This document shows, one piece after another, positions 1-5,102 of a stretch of 5,102 bases of DNA. The notes under the pieces are model-generated. The model did not search any database. It saw only the letters and a program-made list of their open reading frames with translations, and had not been told where the DNA came from. Source of the DNA: Faecalimonas sp. (GTDB lineage: Bacteria > Bacillota_A > Clostridia > Lachnospirales > Lachnospiraceae); the NCBI GenBank assembly GCA_026169575.1, contig JAPFCT010000374.1, forward strand, positions 1-5,102. The letters are read 5' to 3'. Position 1 is the first letter of the stretch, and the number at the start of each line of letters is the position of its first letter. Position numbers and translations under genes: made by a program.

Positions 1-2
1 GA

Positions 3-194
3 AGCAATATGACAGTCTATGAAGTCGGAAAGAAAGTGAAGCAGGACTTTGATCTGATCGAAGCATATGATATGACGCTGGAGGCGGTGATCACGAAATT
101 AATGTGGATCATGTCTATGGAACAGATGAGTTATGCAAAAGTAAAAGAGCTGTTTTACAGCAGCGTAAATCATGACATTTTATTCCACGAATAG
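3..194 (+). CDS. ansA: L-asparaginase type I, C-terminal fragment (5' end outside window)
   Basis: The frame is open from the left edge (first full codon at 3) to a TAG stop at 192-194, giving 63 residues. The ATG at 9 is probably an internal methionine, since no ribosome binding site can be seen and the residues before it fit the family. The segment M-T-V-Y-E-V-G-K-K-V followed by I-E-A-Y-D-M-T-L-E-A-V-I-T-K-L-M-W is the recognisable C-terminal signature of type I asparaginases, cytoplasmic enzymes that hydrolyse asparagine to aspartate and ammonia. The catalytic threonines lie in the N-terminal domain and are not in the window, so activity cannot be judged. Related amidotransferase-associated asparaginase homologues (GatD-like) share this fold and cannot be strictly excluded. 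The next gene starts 104 bases downstream. Confidence 0.8.
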   Translation, partial: SNMTVYEVGKKVKQDFDLIEAYDMTLEAVITKLMWIMSMEQMSYAKVKELFYSSVNHDILFHE

Positions 195-228
195 GATCGT
201 GAAGCAGTACACATGGAGTGAATGCGCC

Positions 229-248
229 GTAAGGCTTCTCGCCTTTAC
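229..248 (+). other. Imperfect hairpin between asparaginase and phosphatase genes
   Basis: GTAAGGC at 229-235 can pair with GCCTTTAC at 241-248 around a five-base loop, with one bulged base. No T-run follows, so this is not a convincing intrinsic terminator; it may be a weak 3'-end structure or chance. The rest of the 195-298 spacer is AT-rich and holds only a poor promoter candidate (TTTACT at 244-249, 17 bases, TAATAT at 267-272). Confidence 0.25.
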
Positions 249-298
249 TGTGGGAGTGTCACAAAATAATATAAAAATCGGGAAAAGGGAAAAAGAAC

Positions 299-946
299 AT
301 GTATCAGCATATTTTATTTGATCTGGACGGAACACTGACAGATCCGAAGGTTGGAATTACAAGTGCAGTTGCACATGCATTGAAATTTTATGGAATTGAG
401 GTGGAGGATCTTGATACGCTCTGTAAGTTTATCGGACCTCCGCTTGCGGATTCCTTTATGGAATATTATGGGTTTGACCGGGAGCAGGCTGTGGAAGCTG
501 TGGAGAAGTACCGGGAATATTTTTCCGTGCGTGGATTGTATGAAAACAAAGTCTATCCGGGAATTGAACAGCTTCTAAAAGAACTGACAGAGCAGGGAAA
601 GAACGTCTATCTGGCGACCTCAAAGCCGGAGGTGTATGCAAAGCAGATCCTGGAACATTTTCACCTGACAGAATATTTTACGTTTATCGGCGGAAGTGAG
701 CTGAGCGGAGAACGTGTCAGAAAAGGGGACGTGATCGCATATGTGCTGGAGCAGGGGCAGATCACGGACAGAGATCAGGTGGTCATGGTCGGAGACCGGA
801 TGCACGATGTACTTGGAGCGAAAGAACAGAATCTTCCGTGCATCGGCGTATTATATGGTTATGGAAACCGGGAAGAGTTAGAACAGGCAGGCGCAGCAAT
901 GATCAAAGCGAGCGTGGAAGAACTGAGAGATGCTCTCGGAGCATAA
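299..946 (+). CDS. HAD-superfamily phosphatase, phosphoglycolate phosphatase/5'-nucleotidase-like
   Basis: This is a complete 215-residue cytoplasmic protein, a normal length for HAD subfamily I enzymes with a small helical C1 cap. Motif I is DLDGT at residues 8-12, with nucleophile Asp8 and acid/base Asp10. The cap lies at about residues 16-85 and includes the F-I-G-P-P-L segment at 44-49. Motif II is Thr107 in L-A-T-S-K-P, motif III is probably Lys142, and motif IV is G-D-R-M-H-D at 165-170 with Mg-binding Asp166 and Asp170. All catalytic residues are present, so the enzyme should be an active Mg-dependent phosphomonoesterase. The overall pattern (G-P-P-L, Y-P-G-I, A-T-S-K-P-E, G-V-L-Y-G-Y-G) is that of the group often annotated as phosphoglycolate phosphatase or 5'-nucleotidase; the true substrate cannot be read from sequence. 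The ATG at 299 follows a purine-rich AAAAGGG (283-289) at suitable spacing. There is no signal peptide. The ATPase gene starts 51 bases after the stop, which suggests co-transcription. Confidence 0.92.
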   Translation: MYQHILFDLDGTLTDPKVGITSAVAHALKFYGIEVEDLDTLCKFIGPPLADSFMEYYGFDREQAVEAVEKYREYFSVRGLYENKVYPGIEQLLKELTEQGKNVYLATSKPEVYAKQILEHFHLTEYFTFIGGSELSGERVRKGDVIAYVLEQGQITDRDQVVMVGDRMHDVLGAKEQNLPCIGVLYGYGNREELEQAGAAMIKASVEELRDALGA

Positions 947-997
947 AAAGCATATAGGCAACAAGAAAGAACATAGAAAGAGGTAGGAAGCAAGGAA

Positions 998-2704
998 ATG
1001 AAGTCAGCACAAGATTTGAGAAAATTATTAAATGAGATCAACCGGAAGAGTTATCCTGCATACAAGGGGACGAAAGGCAGTTACCGGTTCGAGAACTATA
1101 TTCTTCAGATTGACCATGTGCAGGGAGATCCGTTTGCATCGCCATCGAAGGTAAGTATTTCGATCGACGGGCGCCAGGCAGGGTTCCCAAAGCAGTTATT
1201 TGACAGGAAATTTAAGCGGATCGCGCTGCAGGATTATCTGACAAGAGTATTTTATCAGAAAATTGAGCGGTTCCACTTCAAGGCAAAGGGGTCCGGAAAG
1301 AGCGGACTGTTATCTGTCAGCAGATGCGGGCAGGAGATTCTGGAACGGACAGCATGCACGGTCGATCCGGCAAGTGGGAACGTGCTTGTGCGCATGGAAG
1401 TGGGATTTCCGGCAAATGGAAGGACGATCAATTCCGGAGAGCTGATTAAGATTTTCTTTGAGTTTCTTCCGGAGTGTGTGCAGGAATCCTTTTTCTATCC
1501 GCGTGCGAATAAGAAGAGGATAGAGCAGGTCATCTTTCTGGCAGAAGATCAGCAGATGATCCGGGAAGAAATCAGGAAGCGGCGGCTCAGTGCATTTGTG
1601 GCAAACGGTTCTATCCTTCCAAGAGAGAGCGGGATTTCCTCGCGCCCGATGAAAAACGGGATTCCGTTCCGGTCGCCGAAGGAGCTGGAAGTGGAGATGG
1701 ATCTGCCGCACAGAGGAAAGATCACCGGCATGGGGATCCCATGCGGGATCACGCTGATCGTAGGGGGTGGCTATCATGGAAAATCTACACTGCTAAATGC
1801 GCTGGAAGTCGGTGTGTACAATCACATCGCCGGGGATGGAAGAGAATATGTGATCAGCGATGATACTGCGGTCAAGCTCAGAGCCGAAGATGGACGCAGT
1901 ATCAAAAAGACGGATATTTCCATGTTTATCAATAATCTTCCGAATAAGAAAAATACAGAGGCATTCTATACCGAAGATGCAAGCGGAAGTACTTCCCAGG
2001 CGGCAAATGTAGTCGAGGCGGTCGAGGCGGGAAGCAGCCTGTTTCTGATCGATGAGGATACAAGCGCTACGAACTTTATGATCCGCGATGAACTGATGCA
2101 GCGGGTAGTGGCAAGGGAGAAAGAGCCGATCACACCGTTTATTGACCGGGTAAGGGAACTGTACGAGAAAGAGGGAGTGTCCTCGATCATCGTCGCAGGA
2201 AGCTCCGGATCTTATTTCCACATCGCAGATACGGTCATCCAGATGGAGCAGTATGAGCCGGCGGAGATTACCGCATTTGCAAAACAAGAGGCAGCAGCAT
2301 TTCCGCTTCCGGTATCGGAAGGAAAAAGGGAGATGAAGCATCCATGTGAGCAGAGAAGCGCACAGAAAAACAAGTCATTTGGTGACCGCGGCAAGGTGAA
2401 GATCAAGGCGATGGGAAAAGACGGGATCCAGATCAACCGGGAGACGATCGAGCTTCGCTATATCGAGCAGATCGTCGATGGGGAGCAGACAAATACCCTT
2501 GGATATCTGGTCAAATATGCGGAGCAGAATCTGTTTGACGGAAAGAAAACGATCCGCCAGGTAGTGGATGCGATGGAACAGAAGATGGAGCGGGACGGAC
2601 TTGCGTCTGTCGCAGAGTCTTCTTATCTTCCGGTCAATTTTGCGATGCCGAGAAGGCAGGAGATCTTCGCCTGCCTGAACCGTTACCGGGGATTGCAGTT
2701 ATAG
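998..2704 (+). CDS. Predicted ATPase of the ABC class (COG3044/PF09818-like), function unknown
   Basis: This is a complete 568-residue soluble protein with no membrane segments or signal peptide. The N-terminal ~245 residues form the family-specific region and include a P-loop-like G-S-G-K-S at 98-102. The ATPase core follows: Walker A G-G-G-Y-H-G-K-S-T at 256-264 (Lys262), an ABC-signature-like S-G-S-T-S-Q-A at 329-335, Walker B L-F-L-I-D-E-D at 348-354, and G-S-S-G-S-Y-F-H-I-A-D at 401-411, with His408 near the usual switch-histidine position. The lysine-rich segment at about 443-470 precedes a C-terminal region (471-568) ending N-R-Y-R-G-L-Q-L. This order and wording match the 'predicted ATPase of the ABC class' family, whose members are sometimes misnamed isopentenyl-diphosphate isomerase. 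A trypanosome member, MRB1590, has an ABC-ATPase fold and binds RNA, so a nucleic-acid role is possible here, but that is inference. It is not an ABC transporter: there is no permease domain or permease gene nearby. The ATG at 998 is preceded by AGGTAGG (981-987). It probably shares a transcript with the phosphatase gene 51 bases upstream. Confidence 0.9.
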   Translation: MKSAQDLRKLLNEINRKSYPAYKGTKGSYRFENYILQIDHVQGDPFASPSKVSISIDGRQAGFPKQLFDRKFKRIALQDYLTRVFYQKIERFHFKAKGSGKSGLLSVSRCGQEILERTACTVDPASGNVLVRMEVGFPANGRTINSGELIKIFFEFLPECVQESFFYPRANKKRIEQVIFLAEDQQMIREEIRKRRLSAFVANGSILPRESGISSRPMKNGIPFRSPKELEVEMDLPHRGKITGMGIPCGITLIVGGGYHGKSTLLNALEVGVYNHIAGDGREYVISDDTAVKLRAEDGRSIKKTDISMFINNLPNKKNTEAFYTEDASGSTSQAANVVEAVEAGSSLFLIDEDTSATNFMIRDELMQRVVAREKEPITPFIDRVRELYEKEGVSSIIVAGSSGSYFHIADTVIQMEQYEPAEITAFAKQEAAAFPLPVSEGKREMKHPCEQRSAQKNKSFGDRGKVKIKAMGKDGIQINRETIELRYIEQIVDGEQTNTLGYLVKYAEQNLFDGKKTIRQVVDAMEQKMERDGLASVAESSYLPVNFAMPRRQEIFACLNRYRGLQL

Positions 2705-2714
2705 AAATGCAAAG

Positions 2715-2776
2715 CTGCCATTTGAAAAGAACTTATGAAAATCTAAAGAATTTATGAACTTCTTGACAAATGGCAG
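2715..2776. repeat. 10-bp perfect inverted repeat flanking the upstream edge of the valS promoter
   Basis: CTGCCATTTG at 2715-2724 is exactly the reverse complement of CAAATGGCAG at 2767-2776, with 42 bases between. The right arm overlaps the last two bases of the -35 hexamer and runs into the promoter spacer. The loop is too long and there is no T-run, so this is not a normal intrinsic terminator for the gene ending at 2704. It may be an operator-like pair of sites, a long-range mRNA fold at the end of the upstream transcript, or chance. Confidence 0.5.
2726..2763 (+). repeat. Two tandem imperfect 19-bp repeats just upstream of the valS -35 box
   Basis: The 19 bases at 2726-2744 and at 2745-2763 match at 16 of 19 positions and abut directly. 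Both begin AAAGAA and contain TTATGAA; the differences are at repeat positions 7, 15 and 16. The second copy ends on the first T of the -35 box. The pair sits between the arms of the 2715/2767 inverted repeat. It could act as an A/T-rich UP-like element or as paired binding sites, but low-complexity duplication is equally possible. Confidence 0.5.
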
Positions 2777-2791
2777 TCAGCCGACTATCAT
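2763..2791 (+). promoter_or_regulatory. Sigma-A-type promoter for the valS T-box leader
   Basis: A perfect -35 hexamer TTGACA (2763-2768) is followed after exactly 17 bases by TATCAT (2786-2791), five of six matches to the -10 consensus. Transcription would begin near 2797-2799, just upstream of the first stem of the T-box leader, which is where it should lie. There is no extended -10 TG. The position relative to the riboswitch makes this the most convincing promoter in the window. Confidence 0.8.
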
Positions 2792-2900
2792 AAGGAATAT
2801 CGAATAAGAAAAGGTTGAGAGAAAGAGGAGTACGCAAAGATCCCTTGCAAGAGAGGATCACTCATGGGCTGAAAGGTGATTTCAAGAAGGAATTGTGGAA

Positions 2901-2903
2901 GTA
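2901..2903 (+). promoter_or_regulatory. T-box specifier codon GUA (valine)
   Basis: GTA directly follows the conserved GAA of the specifier loop and faces AGTA (2829-2832) across it, the normal place for the specifier. GUA encodes valine and would pair with the UAC anticodon, matching the downstream valS gene. The following base is G, a purine as expected. Confidence 0.88.
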
Positions 2904-3036
2904 GCTTTTGAACCGGACGACTGAAGCGGCAGCAGTGCTGACAGTAGGTGGTCACGGATCGTCCCCGTTACCGGACGCTAGAGATATTGATCTGCTGTTG
3001 TCCGGCAACTTACGGAACGAAGGGCAGAGAGATAAC

Positions 3037-3065
3037 AAAGGTGGTACCGCGATCATTCGCCCTTT
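3037..3065 (+). promoter_or_regulatory. T-box antiterminator with UGGU acceptor-binding bulge
   Basis: AAAGG (3037-3041) pairs with CCTTT (3061-3065), and GCG (3049-3051) pairs with CGC (3058-3060) across a six-base loop, leaving the canonical seven-base bulge TGGTACC (3042-3048). UGGU (3042-3045) is complementary to an ACCA 3' end, which fits a tRNA-Val with discriminator base A. The 3' strand (3058-3065) is shared with the terminator, so the two folds exclude each other. Confidence 0.92.
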
Positions 3066-3088
3066 ACAGCATGTAGAGGGTGTTTTTT
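3058..3088 (+). terminator. Intrinsic terminator of the T-box (valS attenuator)
   Basis: CGCCCTTTA (3058-3066) pairs with TAGAGGGTG (3074-3082) over nine base pairs, including two G-U wobbles, around the seven-base loop CAGCATG. It is followed immediately by six T residues (3083-3088). It forms when tRNA-Val is charged and stops transcription before valS; the antiterminator consumes its 5' arm. Confidence 0.93.
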
Positions 3089-3127
3089 ATTTCGTAGGAA
3101 AATTCTTTGAAAACTTGTGGAAGAAAA

Positions 3128-3142
3128 ACATGCTGCGCATGT
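3128..3142 (+). other. Small hairpin in the post-terminator leader of valS
   Basis: ACATGC (3128-3133) and GCATGT (3137-3142) form a perfect six-base-pair stem with loop TGC. No T-run follows, so it is not a terminator. It lies in the otherwise featureless, purine-rich untranslated stretch from 3089 to 3217, where I see no further gene. It could stabilise the read-through mRNA or be incidental. Confidence 0.4.
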
Positions 3143-3217
3143 ATATCAGAGCAAATTGAAAAGAGCGGTATCCAATCACAGAGCTGAAAGAAAATGAAGA
3201 GCAAAAAGAGGGTTTGC

Positions 3218-3225
3218 AAAGGAGG
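3218..3225 (+). promoter_or_regulatory. Strong ribosome binding site of valS
   Basis: AAAGGAGG at 3218-3225 is close to a full Shine-Dalgarno sequence. Two consecutive in-frame ATG codons follow at 3228 and 3231. The first is only two bases from the GGAGG and the second five, so the second is the better-placed start. Confidence 0.85.
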
Positions 3226-3230
3226 AAATG

Positions 3231-5102
3231 ATGAGTAAGAATTTAGAGAAGACTTACAATCCGAAAGAGATTGAGCCGAAACTTTATGAAAAATGGTGTG
3301 AGAACAAGTATTTCCACGCAGAAGTAGACCGGAGCAGAAAGCCGTTTACGACAGTGATGCCGCCGCCGAACATCACGGGAAAACTGCATATGGGACATGC
3401 GTTTGACAATACGCTTCAGGATATCCTGATCCGTTATAAGAGAATGCAGGGATACAATGCACTCTGGATCCCGGGGACAGACCATGCGGCGATCGCCACA
3501 GAAGTAAAGGTTACAGAGCAGTTAAAGGCAGAAGGGATCGACAAGAAGGAACTTGGCAGAGAGAAATTCTTAGAGCGCACCTGGCAGTGGAAGGATGAAT
3601 ATGCGGGAACGATCGAAGGACAGTTAAAGAAGCTTGGCGTTTCCTGCGACTGGGACAGAGAACGGTTCACGATGGACGAAGGATGTTCCAAAGCGGTAGA
3701 AGAAGTATTTATCAAGCTTTACGAGGAAGGCTACATTTACAAAGGATCCAGAATCGTCAACTGGTGTCCGGTATGTAAGACAGCCCTTTCCGATGCGGAA
3801 GTTGATCATGAAGAGCAGGCAGGACATTTCTGGCATATCAAATATCCGATCGTAGGAACAGACCGTTTCCTTGAGATCGCGACTACACGTCCGGAGACAA
3901 TGCTCGGGGATACAGCGATCGCAGTACACCCGGATGACGAGAGATACAAAGATATCGTCGGAAAGAACGTACTCCTTCCGTTGGTAAACAGAGAGATCCC
4001 GATCGTGGCAGATTACTATGTAGATAAGGAATTTGGAACCGGAGCGGTGAAGATCACACCGGCACACGACCCGAATGACTTTGAGGTCGGAAAGAGACAC
4101 AACCTGCCGGAGATCAACATCATGAATGATGATGCGACGATCAATGAACGCGGCGGAAAATATGCGGGTATGGAACGCTATGAGGCGCGAAAAGCAATCG
4201 TAAGCGACCTTGAAGAGCAGGGATTCCTTGTGAAAGTAGAAGATCATTCTCACAATGTCGGAACACACGAAAGATGCGGAACAACGGTAGAGCCGCTCGT
4301 AAAGCAGCAGTGGTTTGTCCGCATGGAGGAACTGGCAAAACCGGCGATCGAAGCGATCAGCAACGGGGACCTGAAGCTGATTCCGGAGCGGATGAATAAG
4401 ACTTATATGAACTGGCTGTCCAACATCCGTGACTGGTGTGTGTCCAGACAGATCTGGTGGGGACACAGAATCCCGGCGTATTACTGTCAGGAATGCGGAA
4501 AAGTGGTTGTGGCAAGAGAGATGCCGGATGTATGCCCGGACTGTGGATGTACCCATTTTGTGCAGGATGAAGATACATTAGATACATGGTTCAGCTCCGC
4601 GCTCTGGCCGTTCTCCACACTTGGCTGGCCGGAGAAGACAGAAGATCTTGATTACTTCTATCCGACCGATGTACTTGTAACCGGATACGACATCATCTTC
4701 TTCTGGGTAATCCGTATGGTATTCTCTGGATATGCCTATACCGGAAAAGCGCCGTTCCACACGGTATTATTCCACGGACTGATCCGTGACTCCCAGGGAA
4801 GAAAGATGAGTAAATCACTTGGAAACGGAATCGATCCGCTGGAGATCATCGACAAATATGGTGCAGATGCCCTCCGTATCACACTGGTAACCGGAAATGC
4901 ACCTGGAAATGACATGCGTTTCTACGATGAGAGAGTCGAGGCAAACAGAAATTTTGCGAACAAAGTATGGAATGCATCCCGCTTTATCCTCATGAATATG
5001 GAAGGAAAAGAGATTACTGTTCCGGATGAAAAGGATTTATCCGCAGTGGACAAATGGATCATCTCCAAGATGAACACACTGACAAAAGATGTGACAGAGA
5101 AC
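3231..5102 (+). CDS. valS: Valyl-tRNA synthetase, N-terminal 624 residues (3' end outside window)
   Basis: A class Ia aminoacyl-tRNA synthetase that charges tRNA-Val in the cytoplasm. The frame runs uninterrupted from the start to the right edge, about 70% of the usual ~880 residues. Visible in order: P-P-P-N-I-T-G at 44-50; the HIGH-type motif H-M-G-H at 53-56; a W-C-P-V-C zinc knuckle at 178-182; the CP1 editing domain with T-T-R-P-E-T at 218-223 and the [12 protein letters not shown] segment ending near 280; [14 protein letters not shown] at 394-407; a zinc-ribbon-like C-x2-C pair of pairs at 419/422 and 435/438; D-T-W-F-S-S at 451-456; and KMSKS at 525-529. The residues after about 570 begin the anticodon-binding helical domain. 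The P-P-P-N-I-T-G, D-W-C-V-S-R-Q and D-T-W-F-S-S wording identifies ValRS rather than IleRS or LeuRS, and the valine-specific T-box agrees. All catalytic and editing motifs in view look intact. Confidence 0.98.
   Translation, partial: MSKNLEKTYNPKEIEPKLYEKWCENKYFHAEVDRSRKPFTTVMPPPNITGKLHMGHAFDNTLQDILIRYKRMQGYNALWIPGTDHAAIATEVKVTEQLKAEGIDKKELGREKFLERTWQWKDEYAGTIEGQLKKLGVSCDWDRERFTMDEGCSKAVEEVFIKLYEEGYIYKGSRIVNWCPVCKTALSDAEVDHEEQAGHFWHIKYPIVGTDRFLEIATTRPETMLGDTAIAVHPDDERYKDIVGKNVLLPLVNREIPIVADYYVDKEFGTGAVKITPAHDPNDFEVGKRHNLPEINIMNDDATINERGGKYAGMERYEARKAIVSDLEEQGFLVKVEDHSHNVGTHERCGTTVEPLVKQQWFVRMEELAKPAIEAISNGDLKLIPERMNKTYMNWLSNIRDWCVSRQIWWGHRIPAYYCQECGKVVVAREMPDVCPDCGCTHFVQDEDTLDTWFSSALWPFSTLGWPEKTEDLDYFYPTDVLVTGYDIIFFWVIRMVFSGYAYTGKAPFHTVLFHGLIRDSQGRKMSKSLGNGIDPLEIIDKYGADALRITLVTGNAPGNDMRFYDERVEANRNFANKVWNASRFILMNMEGKEITVPDEKDLSAVDKWIISKMNTLTKDVTEN

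Larger units (their letters stand above)
2798..3088 (+). promoter_or_regulatory. T-box riboswitch leader responding to tRNA-Val, upstream of valS
   Basis: The leader RNA carries the standard T-box parts in order. Stem I base: GGTT (2813-2816) pairs with AACC (2911-2914), followed by a GA-rich kink-turn-like bulge (GAGAG, 2817-2821) and AAAG/CTTT (2822-2825 with 2905-2908). The specifier loop has AGTA at 2829-2832 opposite GAA-GTA-G at 2899-2904, capped by CGCAA/TTGTG (2833-2837 with 2893-2897). Distal stem I has the AGAGAGG-like bulge near 2850-2856 and a GNUG-like loop near 2866-2873. Stem II is probably GGACGA (2915-2920) with TCGTCC (2959-2964), with an S-turn-like GAA/AGTA inside. A stem III candidate is CCGGAC (2971-2976) with GTCCGG (3000-3005). 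The conserved T-box sequence AAGGTGGTACCGCG is at 3038-3051. Known mechanism: uncharged cognate tRNA pairs at the specifier and at the bulge and prevents termination. A separate IIA/B pseudoknot was not resolved. Confidence 0.95.

Noticed and set aside
244..272. Possible promoter TTTACT, 17 bases, TAATAT before the phosphatase gene
   Set aside because: Each hexamer matches consensus at only four of six positions in an AT-rich stretch, and the -35 overlaps the weak hairpin. It is not strong enough to call.
2012..2029. Perfect tandem 9-bp repeat GTCGAGGCG x2 inside the ATPase gene
   Set aside because: It encodes Val-Glu-Ala twice (residues 339-344) in the helix between the signature and Walker B. 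The protein pattern is ordinary there, and two copies with the same codons are weak evidence of anything special.
1793..2341. 182-codon open frame on the - strand, with others at 1310-1777
   Set aside because: These are antisense to the well-supported ABC-class ATPase gene and show no recognisable domain.
3020..3064. Alternative pairing AAGGGC (3020-3025) with GCCCTT (3059-3064)
   Set aside because: It is six perfect pairs, but it competes with the canonical T-box antiterminator (3037-3065), which has the conserved bulge. It may be a minor competing fold.
2908..3159. 83-codon + strand open frame inside the valS leader
   Set aside because: It starts at a TTG with no ribosome binding site, and it lies across stem I, the antiterminator and the terminator of the T-box. 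It is RNA structure, not a peptide gene.
3228..3230. ATG at 3228 as the valS start
   Set aside because: It leaves only two bases after GGAGG, while the in-frame ATG at 3231 leaves five. The difference is one methionine and cannot be settled without N-terminal data.
3624..4556. 310-codon open frame on the - strand
   Set aside because: It lies fully opposite valS, its translation is low-complexity and unlike any family I recognise, and it has no plausible start context. It is a shadow of the valS codon pattern.

Overview
The window looks like chromosomal housekeeping DNA from an anaerobic Bacillota bacterium, most likely of the Lachnospiraceae (Clostridium cluster XIVa). This rests on the style of the proteins, the moderate GC content, GGAGG-type ribosome binding sites and a T-box riboswitch in front of an aminoacyl-tRNA synthetase gene. 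All credible genes are on the + strand. The genus cannot be fixed from the sequence alone.

Layout: (1) positions 3-194 are the last 63 codons of a gene that enters from the left edge, matching the C-terminus of type I L-asparaginases. (2) 299-946 encodes a complete 215-residue HAD-superfamily phosphatase of the phosphoglycolate phosphatase/5'-nucleotidase-like group. (3) 998-2704 encodes a complete 568-residue 'predicted ATPase of the ABC class' (COG3044/PF09818 type), a conserved family of unknown bacterial function; it lies 51 bases after the phosphatase gene and is probably co-transcribed with it. (4) 2705-3230 is a 526-base intergenic region with a strong sigma-A-type promoter (TTGACA, 17 bases, TATCAT), a tRNA-Val-responsive T-box leader ending in an intrinsic terminator at 3058-3088, and about 140 bases of further untranslated leader. 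(5) 3231-5102 is the first 624 codons of valS, valyl-tRNA synthetase, which runs off the right edge.

The best-supported regulation is the T-box. Its specifier loop presents GUA (a valine codon) at 2901-2903, and its antiterminator bulge presents UGGU, complementary to an ACCA acceptor end. Uncharged tRNA-Val should stabilise the antiterminator (3037-3065) over the terminator, which shares bases 3058-3065, and so raise valS transcription. The first three genes form a separate upstream unit or units with no evident functional link to valine.

No clearly new biological system is visible: there is no CRISPR array, mobile element, phage gene, toxin-antitoxin pair or tRNA/rRNA gene. The items most worth a second look are the uncharacterised ABC-class ATPase with a second P-loop-like motif, and the compact repeats that crowd the valS promoter.
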